From Podocnemis expansa (lineage: Eukaryota > Chordata > Testudines > Podocnemididae): 64,000 nt of DNA. Below the pieces are notes generated by a model, which was given only the letters and a program-made list of their open reading frames with translations, did not search any database and had not been told where the DNA came from. Positions 1-9,549 of this stretch are shown here, in pieces. Where the stretch lies: contig ML681967.1 of assembly GCA_007922195.1 (NCBI GenBank), forward strand, positions 9,448,120 to 9,512,119. The letters are read 5' to 3'. Numbering within the stretch: the first letter of the stretch is position 1; every line of letters begins with the position of its first letter. Made by a program: the position numbers and the translations under genes.

Positions 1-77
1 AGATATGTGGACAAAGTTGGCAGCGTGTTTCTTGCAGGGATATGTTTCTGCTTTAATGTTTCTATCGTTAGGCCCCA
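1..77 (-). mobile_element. Penelope-like element fragment (linker region)
   Basis: This stretch matches the larger Penelope-like element of this window around 49522-49600 almost base for base: a CNK-like, Cys-rich stretch read on the minus strand. In that element the same part encodes the Cys-rich linker between the reverse transcriptase and the GIY-YIG nuclease. The window begins inside the fragment, so its real left end is not visible. Similarity fades near position 78. Confidence 0.7.
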
Positions 78-170
78 GTCAAGGGCTGCTTTAGCTTGGT
101 TCTGAGCATAGTTCTGGGTGCTGACAATAAATAAATCTTGAAAAAGTGCCATGGGCTCTTTGGTGACTCA
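78..170. other. Unclassified spacer
   Basis: Between the PLE scrap and the old CR1 fragment I recognise nothing; there is no coding signal. Confidence 0.5.
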
Positions 171-308
171 GATTCATAGACTTTAAGGCCAGATGGGACC
201 ATCACAATCATCTAGTCTGACCTTGTGCATACTGTAGGCAGCAGAACTTATCCTATTCACTCCACTATTAGACCCATAATCTCTGCTGTTATGAAAGTCC
301 TCAAGACT
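171..308 (-). mobile_element. Old CR1-type LINE 3' fragment, right-hand half of a split copy
   Basis: The block starting ATTCATAGACTTTAAGGCCA is the reverse complement of a CR1 3' end common in turtles and crocodilians (recognised from memory of the family). It runs without a break into the boundary of the younger plus-strand CR1. The matching continuation of the same old element resumes at 4383, so the two pieces were one element before the insertion. The last six bases, AAGACT (303-308), are repeated at 4383-4388. Confidence 0.65.
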
Positions 309-309
309 G

Positions 310-1256
310 GTGTGGATTTGCAAGGACTGTGGCCTTCATTTTCCTGCCACTGATGATCAGACTAGGGAGATGAGCCTATGTGATAGGTGCCTTATGGTGG
401 CATCTCTCCAGAAACAGGTAGGAGAGCTACAGGAGGAGGTGTCACGCCTCAGGGGTATCTATGCCCTAGAAAAGTTCCTTGACAGTGTCCACGATGAGAC
501 CTGCAAGGTGGAGGTCCCTATCCCAGTACCAAGGGCTACTGCCACAGCTCTGGAAATGGATGGGATGCCTATGGCAGAGGGAGGACAGTGGCGGCTGGTC
601 ACCTCTGGCAGTAGACGGTGCTCCACGCCTGCTCACATCCCACCATCCCTTGTGGTGAGGAACCGTTATGTGGTGCTGGGCACGATGCAGGAGGTAGAGG
701 AGATGCCATCCACCCCAAAGGCTGGTCAGATCACAGCCACCTCACCTAAGAGGAAGCGTAGGGTTGTGGTGATTGGGGACTCCCTCCTGAGAGGAACGGA
801 GGCACCCATCTGTCGTCCTGACAAGGCCTCTAGAGAGGTATGCTGCCTGCCAGGTGCCCGTATCCGTGATGTAACGGAGGGATTGACAAAAATCATCCGC
901 CCCTCAGACTACTACCCCATGCTGCTTATCCATGTGGGTACCCATGATACTGCAAGAGGTGATCCTCAGCAGATCAAAGGTGACTTCAGGGCTCTGGGAG
1001 CGAGGGTGAAGGAGTTTGGAGCACAGGTGGTGTTCTCCTCGATCCTTCCAGTCAAGGCTAGAGGCCTGAGAGATGTATCCTGGAGGTGAATGCCTGGCTG
1101 CGAAGATGGTGTCATCAGGAAGGATTTGGCTTCCCTGACCATGGAGTCCTGTTTCAGGACAGAGGATTGATAGGCAGAAATGGCCTTCACCTGTCCAAGA
1201 AGGGGAAGAGCATATTTGGGCACCGACTGGCTGACCTAGTGAGGAGGGCTTTAAAC
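310..1256 (+). pseudogene. CR1 ORF1 protein (RNA-binding/esterase), frameshifted
   Basis: CR1 ORF1 proteins bind the element RNA and carry an SGNH-type esterase domain. The reading frame is open from 310 to 1089, with GTG at 310 rather than ATG; a stop lies just upstream (292-294) and the true start is probably lost to 5' truncation. Residues 1-30 hold paired CxxC motifs (CKDC, CDRC), followed by a leucine-rich heptad stretch (about 30-60) typical of a coiled coil. The esterase begins near residue 150 with the GDS motif (156-158; nucleophile Ser158). In the expected GTND block the Asn is His (residue 212), which would weaken the oxyanion hole. A frameshift near 1075-1080 leads to the stop at 1087-1089. 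The C-terminal block, with the catalytic His of GLHLS, continues in another frame to a TAG at 1254-1256. Confidence 0.85.
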
Positions 1257-1529
1257 TAGGTTCAACGGGGGAAGGAGACCAAAGCCCACAGGTAAGTGAG
1301 AATGTGGGTGATCTGGGGGGAGGGATGGAACTTGGGGGGTGCTGGGACTGTAGCACCAACAATAAAAGAGAAGGTAGTTGGAACATGGGGGGGGGAATCA
1401 AACAAATGTCTTAAGGGCTCTACTGAAGCCCCAGTATGCGAGGAGAGTGGGGAAGGAGAACTCCTAGAAAAAATGCAAGGAGGTTTATGTAATAGAATTG
1501 GAAATCAACATGACAAAATAGGGCAATAG
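1257..1529 (+). other. CR1 inter-ORF spacer
   Basis: This purine-rich linker lies between the end of ORF1 and the start of the recognisable endonuclease frame. A short open frame crosses it (1296-1529), but I see no domain. It ends with an in-frame TAG (1527-1529) directly before the endonuclease frame, so the ORF2 start of the active element cannot be fixed from this copy. Confidence 0.6.
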
Positions 1530-4298
1530 GCCGGATATCTTAGGTGCCTATACACTAATGCGAGGAGCCTGGGAAATAAACAGGAAGAATTGGTAATATT
1601 AGCGCAGACAGGGAACTATGATATCATAGGAATAACAGAGACGTGGTGAGATACTCTGCACGACTGGAGTTCTGCCATGGATGGGTATAAACTGTTCAGG
1701 AAAGACAGGCAGGGAAGAAGAGGGGGAGGAGTAGCACTATATGTAAAAGAGCTCTATGACTGCTCAGAGCTCCATTATGGAAGTGGAAGCGTGCCTGTAG
1801 AAAGTCTGTGGGTTACATTGAGAGGGGAAAGCAACAAGGGGGATGTTGTGGTGGGGGTCTGCTGTAGACCACCAGACCAGAAGCAGGAGGTGGATGAGGT
1901 GTTCTATGGACAACTAGCGGAAGCTTCTAGATCACAGGCCCTGGTGCTGATGGGGGACTTCAATTTCCCTGACATCTGCTGGGAGGCCAATACAGCAGTG
2001 CATGGGCAATCCAGGAGATTTTTAGAGAGTGTTGGGGACAACTTTCTAGTACAAATGCCAGAGGAACCAACTAGGGGCCTTGCACTGCTCGACTTGCTGC
2101 TCACAAACAGGGAAGAATTGATCAGGGACGTAGAGGTAAATGGCAAGCTAGGCAGTAGTGACCATGACATGGTTGAGTTCAGGATGCTCATTAAAGGAAG
2201 GAAGGAAAGAAGCAAAACAAAAACCCTGGACTTCAAAGGAGCAGATTTTGGCTCCCTCAGGGAACTGATGGGCAGGATCCCTTGGGAAGCTAATCTGAAG
2301 GGGAAAGGAGTCCAAGAGAGTTGGCTATATTTTAAAAAAACTCTGCTAAGGGCACAGGAAGTTGCCATTCCAATTAGGAGAAAGAACAAACATGTGAGGC
2401 AGCCAGAATGGCTTAGCAGAGAACTCTGCTCTGAGCTTAAACATAAAAAGGAAGCTTATAGGAAGTGGAAGCTTGGTCAGATGTCCAAAAAGGCATATAA
2501 AGATATTGATAGGGACTGCAGGGATAAAATCAGAAAGGCCAAAGGACAAATGGAGTTGCGGCTAGTGAGGGATGTAAAAGATAACAAGAAGGGGTTCTAC
2601 AAGTATATTAGTAACAAAAAGAGGATGAGGGATGGTGTAGGCCCCTTACTGAATAGGGCAGGCATCCTTGTGACAGAGGATGAGGAAAAAGCTGAAGTGC
2701 TCAATGCATTTTTTTCTTCAGTTTTCACAGGCAGGGTCAGCTCCCAGCCCACTACCATGGGTGTGGCAGATGGGAGAGAAGACGACAGGCCCTTGGTGAC
2801 GGATGGTCAGGTTAGGGACTGCTTAAAGAAGCTGCAAGTGCACAAGTCCATGGGGCCGGACGAACTGCATCCAAGGGTGCTAAGGGAATTGGCCGACGAA
2901 ATAGCTGCACCGCTGGCCATTATCTTTCAAAACTCATGGAGAACGGGGGAGGTGCCAGAGGACTGGAAAAAAGCAAATGTAGTGCCTATTTTCAAGAAAG
3001 GGAAAAAGGAGGATCCAGGGAATTACAGACCAGTCAGCCTCACCTCAATCCCTGGAAAAATTATGGAGCAGATTCTCAAAGAATCCATCCTCAAACACTT
3101 AGAGGAAAATAAAGTGATCAGGAACAGTCAGCATGGATTTACCAAGGGTAAATCATGCCTGACCAATCTCATTTCCTTCTATGAGCAGATGACTGGTTTT
3201 CTGGATGCGGGAAGCACCGTTGATGTGCTATACCTTGATTTTAGCAAGGCTTTTGATACAGTTTCCCACAGCATTCTCATTGGCAAATTAAGGAAGTATG
3301 GGTTGGATAGGTGGACTATAAGGTGGATAGAGAACTGGCTAGATCAACGGTTTCAGCGTGTAGGAATCAATGGTTCCATGTCTAGCTGGCAACCGGTCAC
3401 GAGTGGTGTGCCCCAGGGGTCGGTCCTGGGGCCGGTTCTGTTCAACATTTTCATCAATGATCTGGATGATGGAATAGACTGCATTCTCAGTAAGTTTGCA
3501 GATGACACCAAGCTGGGAGGACCAGTAGACACGTTGGAGGGCAAGGACAGGATTCAGGGAGACCTAGATAAATTGGAACAGTGGGCCAATAGAAACCTTA
3601 TGAGATTCAATAAGGATAAGTGTAAAATCCTGCATTTGGGACCAAAAAACCCTATGCACTGCTCCAGGCTGGGAAACATTCAGCTAAGTAGCAGCAGTGT
3701 AGAAAAGGACCTGGGGATCACGGTGGATGGGAAGCTGGATATGAGTCAGCAGTGTGCTCTTGCAGCCAAAAAGGCCAATGGCATACTGGGCTGCATCAAA
3801 AGAAGTATTACCAGCAGATCAAGGGGTGTCATCCTTCCCCTCTATTCTGCACTGGTAAGGCCACATCTAGAATACTGTGTTCAGTTTTGGGCTCCCCACT
3901 ACAAAAAGGACAGGGACATGCTAGAGAGAGTTCAGAGGAGGGCAACCAAAATGATTAAAGGGCTAGAGCACAAGCCCTATGAGGAAAGACTGGAAGCATT
4001 AGGCTTATTTAGTCTGCAGAAGAGAAGATTGAGGGGGGATTTGATAGCAACCTTCAACTACTTGAAGGGATGCTCTAAGGAAGATGGAGCTCGACTGTTC
4101 TCGGTAGTAACGGAGGACAGAACGAGGAGCAATGGTCTCAAGTTGCGGTTAGGGAGGTCGAGGCTGGATATTAGGAAAAACTTTTTTACCAGGAGAGTGG
4201 TGAAGTCTTGGAATGAGCTGCCGAGGGACGTGGTGGAGTCTCCATCATTAGAGGTGTTTAAGGCCCGGCTGGACAAAACCCTAACTGGGATGGTTTAA
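1530..4298 (+). pseudogene. CR1 ORF2 endonuclease-reverse transcriptase, one premature stop
   Basis: ORF2 nicks target DNA and copies the element RNA by target-primed reverse transcription. Translation from 1530 gives the endonuclease N-terminus with TNARS (Asn near 1556) and ITETW (catalytic Glu at 1638-1640). A TGG-to-TGA type stop follows at 1647-1649. From ATG 1677 the same frame is open for 873 codons. Numbered from that ATG, GDFNFPD is at residues 93-99 and SDH, the catalytic end of the APE fold, at 161-163. RT box A ([10 protein letters not shown]) starts at 519 and the active-site FADD is at 607-610. The C-terminus (SWNELP, then FKARLDK) is CR1-like. All key catalytic residues I can place are intact; the lesion is the early stop, and a downstream restart would lack the first endonuclease motifs. 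Confidence 0.93.
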
Positions 4299-4382
4299 GT
4301 GGGAGTGGTCCTGCCTCTGGCAGGGGGTTGGACTAGATGACCTATGAGGTCCCTTCCAACCCTATGATTCTATGATTCTATG

Positions 4383-4560
4383 AAGACTAAATTTGAAAAC
4401 TTCCAGTTACAGAGAATCCACCACTTACTCTAGTTCATACCAGAAAGTGACCTATGCCCGACTCTACAGAGCATAGCGGAGATCCTCCAGCTTTTGCCTA
4501 TCTGACTTGGAGGGAAAATTCCTTCCCAACCCCAAATATGGCAATCAGTTAGATCCTGAA
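4383..4560 (-). mobile_element. Old CR1-type LINE fragment, continuation of 171-308
   Basis: This sequence continues the element interrupted at 308. It holds the CR1-type block with AAATTCCTTCCCAACCCCAA read on the plus strand, and fits the family order expected after the 171-308 piece. It begins with the duplicated AAGACT. The similarity fades near 4560. Confidence 0.6.
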
Positions 4561-6428
4561 CTGCAGTGGAGGACCAATGAGGAGGAGGCCAAGAGAAAGC
4601 AATGACACCCAGGTGCTGACTTTTGTGGGGGGAGGGAGAGGGAGAGGGCAACGCAAGACCTGTGCAATACAAGACAAGCAAAGCTGCAAATGTTCAGCTA
4701 TCCAACACATGTTGTCAAATACAGGAGGGACAGGGTGGCGGTAGGAAGGGGGTGCAGCTGTCATGCTGCTCGGGGTGGAGATCATGGACTGGACTGAGGG
4801 AGTTGGGGGTCTGGCCTGCCTGTGCCAGAAGCGAGTCTGGGCTTGGGCTGACAGGACAAGATGGGGCAGGACTGAAAGACAGTAATGAGTTAATCTCCAG
4901 GCCCTGGCAGCATTGCACCCTGCTACTGCTCCTTGGCCACACTGCTGCATCTAGCCCTGTGTGTCTCCACTCAAGCAACATGCCCCTCATCTACTCTCCT
5001 GATCACGCAGCATGCCCCCTCATCTGCGTCACCCCACCCAGCTGTGTCTTCCCCCCCACCAGCAAAACACTCCTCCTTGTCTGTGCGTCTCCTCCCCCAT
5101 ACTGTGGGCCCCGCAGCCATGCCCTCCCCCTGGCAGTACAAGACCTCCAGGTGAAAAGGATAAGCGAGGTGGGTGCAAATGTACGCTTTGGTTTCCGAGT
5201 GCCAGAAATCCAAGTGCACCACTACCTGAGCATGCAAACGAGATCGACCAGTCAGATACTTGGGAAAGAACTCTTTGTAATAGATCAGAGCCTTCCTCAT
5301 TCAGTGTCCCACCTCCAGCCACTGGAGACTAGTTGCTAACAGCAGCCACAAATTAGCAACATGCAGACTCCTGAAGTTGTCCCGTCCATAACTACATCAA
5401 GCTCAATCTTAAAACAAGGTAGGTGTTTTCCACCCACTGCTCTGGAAGGCTGGTCCAGAAATTCAGCGCTTGTGGTTAGAAACCTTCATCTAACTTCAAG
5501 TCTAAGTTTTCCAATGGGTTGGTGATGAGCCACCAGGACCTCAGTTTTCCATCTCATCAAAGATATGGCACTCCAAGCACCACATTTCCATGTAGCACCA
5601 TATTGCAGCAATGGTTCTGCAAAATGACACACAGTTTACTGACCCAGCCACCACAGCACTTTGGGTTTCCATTTCTTTGCATCCCAAAGCAAATATTTTC
5701 ATGCAACCCTCCCAGGTTGTCATATGCTCTCACCAGAAATAATATTAGTTCCTGGATGAGGCAAAGAGAGCTTAGCTGTGTCCCCACTGTAGGTGGAATT
5801 TATGTAAGGTCCCAAGTAGGTGGATTTAGAAGATCCTTCCAGAATTAGCTGGCATGAGTTTTGGGACAAGATGTGACTGAGTGGGAAGAAGATTCAAGCT
5901 GTTCCGTTAGAACAATTGGTCCAAAGCTGCAGGCTATGATACAGCAGTGGTCCAGAGAATTCAATGATTGTTTGTGATGAACTGATCAATATGAGTATCC
6001 GAGAGCATATACAGGTGACTAACTAATTGTGACAGAAGGTGGGCACCCATATTCTGAATACTGCACTTGGAAATACGCATTGGGGTGCTGTTATACACAC
6101 ACAAGTTGGGAATGGGACACAGTTAAGATGACTTCCAAAACTATCCTGGCAATTAAGCAAACAAGATGCACAACGTTAAGTGACTGAGCAGAAACACAGC
6201 TACTCAATAGCTGGCAGTGACTACAGTAAATGATAACAGAAAGTAAAAGGCCATGAAGTTAAACAAGTGTACTGTATAACCACCTTATGCAGAGCCATAT
6301 TTAACATAATAGTGCAATGAAACAGAGTTCTGCAAAACCCCAGTACAAGGACCTGGGAATAATTCAGATAATAAGACTGGTAAAAGCAGGCAGAAGCACC
6401 CTTTGCACATAACATTTCTCAAATCTAT
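4561..6428. other. Mostly unclassified, with one CR1/L3-like minus-strand patch
   Basis: Positions 4620-5340 are G/C-rich, with several overlapping open frames on both strands (longest 238 codons on plus) that show no domain and shadow each other; I do not call them genes. Around 5420-5540 the phrase GTTAGAAACCTTCATCTAAC and its flanks resemble the minus strand of a CR1/L3 3' region. I recognise nothing in 5540-6428. Confidence 0.45.
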
Positions 6429-8700
6429 CAAAACAGACATACTGGGTCAGACCACTAGTCCATCTAGTTCAGTATCCTGTCTTTTGACAGTGGCCAGATG
6501 TTTTCAGGGGAATGAACAGAACAGGTAACCATCAGGTGATCCATCCTGTTGGCCATTCCCAGCCTCTGGCAAACGGCAGTCCTTGCCCATCCTGGCTAAT
6601 ATCTGCTGATGGACCTGTCCTCCAGGAACTTAGCTAGTTCTTTCTTGAACCCTGTTATAGTCCTGGCCTTCACCACATCTTCTGGCAAGGAGTTCCACAG
6701 GTTGACTGTGCATTGTGTAAAGAAATACTTCAACAACAACAAAAACCCTATTACCTATTCATTTAATTTGATAACCCCCTAGTTTTTGTTATAAGAAGGA
6801 GTAAATAAGATTTCCTTATTTACTTTCTCCACACCAGTCATGCTTTTATAGACCTCTATCATACTCCGCCTTAGTTGTCTCTTTTTCAAGCTAAGAAGTC
6901 CTAGCCTTATTAATCTCCTCGTATGGAAGCTTCATATGGATACTTCTGATCATTCTGGTTGCCTTTTTCTGTACCTTTTCCAATTCCAATGTTTCTTTTT
7001 TTGAGATGGACTGACTAAATCTGCACTCAGTATTCAAGATGTGGGCATACCATGGATTTATAAAAAGGCAATACACTATTTTCCATCTTATTATCTATCC
7101 TCTTCTTAATGATTACCAACATTCTGTTAGCTTTTTTGTCTGCCACTCCACACTGAGTGGGTTTTTTCAGAGAGCTATCCACAGTGACTCCAAGATCTCT
7201 TTCTTGAGTAGTAACAGTTAACTTAGACCCAATCGTTGTTTATGTAGTTGAGATTCTTTCTTGCAATGTACATTATATTGCATTTATCAGCACTTAAGTT
7301 CATCTGCCATTTTTACACAGTCATTGAGGTTTGTGAGATCTTTTGTAACCGTATGCAGTCAGCTTTGAACTAAACTATCTTGTGCAATTTTGTATCATCT
7401 GAAAATTTTGCCACCTCACTGTTTACTCCCTTTTCCAGATCATGTATGACTATGTTGAACAGTTCTGATCCCAGTACAGACCTCTAGAGGACACCACCAT
7501 ATACTACTCTCTATTCTGAAAACTGAGATTTTTTTTTCCTGCTCTTTGTTTTCTATCTTTTAACCAGTTACTGATCTAGGGAAGGACTTTCTCACTTATC
7601 CCATAACAACTTACTTTGCTTAACAGCCTTTGGTGAGAGACCTTGTTAAAGTCTTTCTAACAATCTAAGTACACTATATCCACTGGATCACCTTTGTCCA
7701 CTTCCTTGTTGACCCTCTCAGAGAATTCTAGTAGATTAGTGAGGCATGATTTCTGTTTACAAAAAACATGTTGACTCTTCCCAAACAAATCATTGATAAT
7801 TCTGTTCCTTACTATAGTTTTAACCAATCTGTCTGGTACCGAAGTTAGACTCACCAGCCCCTAACTGATGGGACTGCCTTTTTAAAAACTTGGCATTACA
7901 TTAACTATCCTCCAGTCAACTCGTACAGAAATTGATTTAAATGATACCACAGTTAATAGTTCTGCAATTTCACATTTGAGTTCTTTCAGAACTCTTGGGT
8001 GGATACCATCTGGTCCCAATGACCTACTACCATTTAATTTATCAGTTTGTTCTAAAACCTCCCCTTATTACACCTCACTTTGGCATAACTCCTCAGGTTT
8101 GTCAGCTAAAAAGAATGGCTCAGGTTTGGCAACATCCCTCACATCCTCAGCCATGAATACTGATACACATATTTCATTTAGTTTCCCTGCAATATCCTTA
8201 TCTGCACTCCTTTAGCATCTCAATCATCTGGTGGCCCCGCTGGCTGTTTAGTGGCCATCCTGCTTCTGATGTACTTTTTTCCCCCTGTTACTTTTTGAGT
8301 CTTTGGCTAGCCATTGTTTTAATTTCTTCTTGGCCTTCTTAATTTTATTTTTACAGTCCTTTCTATTTTCCTCATTAGTATTTATCTTCCACTTTCTTAA
8401 ATAAGCCTTTTTGCCTGTAACTTTTTTTACTCTGTTGGTAAGCCACTGTAGCACTTCTTTGTTCCTTTAACTATTTTTTTAAATTTGGGGGTACACATTT
8501 TAAATTGTGCCTCTATTATGGGGTCTTTAAAAAGCTTCCATGAGGTTTGTAGGGATTTCACTTTTGGCACTGTATCTTTTAATTTCTGTTTGAACTAATT
8601 TCCTCATTTTTGTGTAGTTCCCCTTTCTAAAATGAAATGCTACATTAAAGACATATGAATAATGACTGTGGTGAAAAGTTGATATTGGTGTGACAAAAAT
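6429..8700 (-). mobile_element. Degenerate CR1 LINE (older family)
   Basis: This is a long minus-strand CR1 of a different, older family from the copy at 309-4382. Its 3' end is at the left (the GACCACTAGTCCATCTAGTT block near 6450). Going right, the coding order is: RT C-terminal segment (minus frame 6891-7076, with LELEKVQKKATRM), RT N-terminal segment (7657-7854, with SLTSVPDRL and GKSQHVFCKQKSC), and the endonuclease-RT linker (8248-8709). Stops and frameshifts are frequent. No FADD-type active site survives in a readable frame. The 5' limit is uncertain, about 8640-8710. Confidence 0.85.
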
Positions 8701-8710
8701 GGAGGCCACT

Positions 8711-8994
8711 GTATTCAGTCCATATATTGATGGATAGATTGAAAAGCATGTGGTGTATTAAAAACTTGCATTAAAATGACAAGCTATCACTTTAAATGTG
8801 AGAGATTTCCTGGTCCTGCTTGCAGATGAGGGGGCTTTGTAGCAAGGGGGGCAATCAGGGCCTTTCAGCAGTCAATCTACTAAGAACAAGCTTAGGATAG
8901 CAAGGTGAGTTGAGCTGTGTCTCTCTGCATTTGGGAGTATCCTGTTTTCTCTCTATTTTTGGTTCCTGTGTGCTGAGGTTCTAGATTTGAAGAA
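8711..8994. other. Unclassified, AT-rich
   Basis: No gene or repeat is recognised. It ends with the 12-bp sequence ATAAAATATTAT (8995-9006), which serves as the target duplication of the next element. Confidence 0.4.
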
Positions 8995-9006
8995 ATAAAA
9001 TATTAT

Positions 9007-9218
9007 CAGTTTCCAAAGGGATAGCTGTGTTAGTCTAGTCCAGCAAAAAACCAAGGAGTCGTGTGGCACTTTGAGACTAACAGATTTATTTTTCCTTTCT
9101 GTAAGTTCACCCATCTTCGAAGCATCTGAGGAAGTGGGATTTTCTCCCATGAAAGCTCATGCGAAAAATAAATCTGTTAATCTCAATGTGCCACACGACT
9201 CCTTGTTGTTTTTTTGCT
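9007..9218 (+). mobile_element. Short palindromic PLE derivative, 12-bp target duplication
   Basis: This 212-bp unit is flanked by identical 12-mers ATAAAATATTAT (8995-9006 and 9219-9230). It starts with the leader TTCCAAAGGGATAGCTGTGT. Next come inverted arms: 9052-9094 (CAAGGAGTCGTGTGGCACTT and on) against 9162-9205. The right arm carries a complete hammerhead core on the plus strand. The terminal blocks match the end of the long PLE at 48902, so this is a non-autonomous derivative probably mobilised by PLE enzymes. The duplication shows that the palindrome inserted as one unit. Confidence 0.85.
9121..9162 (+). ncRNA. Minimal hammerhead ribozyme motif (type I), core intact
   Basis: Read 5' to 3': AGCAT, CTGAGGA (fits CUGANGA), stem II from GTGGGA/TCCCAT, GAAA, GCTC, ATGC. 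The outer GCAT/ATGC forms stem I. AGCT is self-complementary and could make a 4-bp stem III between two molecules, the dimer arrangement described for PLE hammerheads. Predicted cleavage is after the C at 9158. Activity is inferred, not shown. Confidence 0.75.
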
Positions 9219-9230
9219 ATAAAATATTAT

Positions 9231-9459
9231 GTAAAAGACTTCCCCAAAGAGTAGTTTATATTTTTATCTTTCTTCTTGTAGGCTATGAATATAACCAGGG
9301 GGACTAAATTTTCCAAACAATTAGTTTGGTCTTTTCCCTGCTCTATTTAACATCCTGAGACTCAGACCATTTCACTGGAAATAGACTGGACACCAGAGGT
9401 CTCTCAAACCATTTTTAAAAAAATTAAATATATTTATTTATTCTAGGGCAATGTAGTAA
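9231..9459. other. Unclassified
   Basis: AT-rich sequence following the PLE insertion; nothing recognised. Confidence 0.4.
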
Positions 9460-9549
9460 GGCCCACATCCTCAGGGGTATTTAGGCACCTAAATCGCATT
9501 GGCATAAGTGGAATTTAAGTACCTAAATACTTTTGAGGATTTGGGCCTA
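9460..9549. repeat. Short palindromic interspersed repeat
   Basis: The left half (CCCACATCCTCAGGGGTATT, then TAGGCACCTAAA) is mirrored by the right half (GTACCTAAATACTTTTGAGG, then ATTTGGGCC), giving a hairpin of about 90 bp. Similar palindromes are common in sauropsid genomes and are probably remains of a small DNA transposon. Confidence 0.6.

Larger units (their letters stand above)
309..4382 (+). mobile_element. Nearly full-length CR1 LINE
   Basis: This 4.07-kb unit has the CR1 plan. ORF1 has a zinc-knuckle/coiled-coil/esterase layout, ORF2 encodes an APE endonuclease and a reverse transcriptase, and a short 3' UTR ends in tandem copies of the CR1 terminal octamer (ATTCTATG, near 4363-4382). 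A 6-bp duplication AAGACT flanks it (303-308 and 4383-4388). The 5' UTR is missing and the copy starts at about the first codons of ORF1, as is usual for 5'-truncated LINEs. Only two clear disabling lesions are visible (a frameshift near 1075-1080 and a stop at 1647-1649), so this is the youngest-looking LINE in the window. It lies inside an older, oppositely oriented CR1-like fragment. Confidence 0.93.

Noticed and set aside
904..1401. 165-codon minus-strand frame
   Set aside because: It is antisense to CR1 ORF1 and the inter-ORF spacer; it is a shadow without a domain.
1904..2389. 161-codon minus-strand frame
   Set aside because: Antisense shadow of the CR1 ORF2 endonuclease region.
4623..5339. 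238-codon plus-strand frame
   Set aside because: GC-rich, low-complexity composition; several frames on both strands are open over the same bases, no domain, no splice or promoter support.
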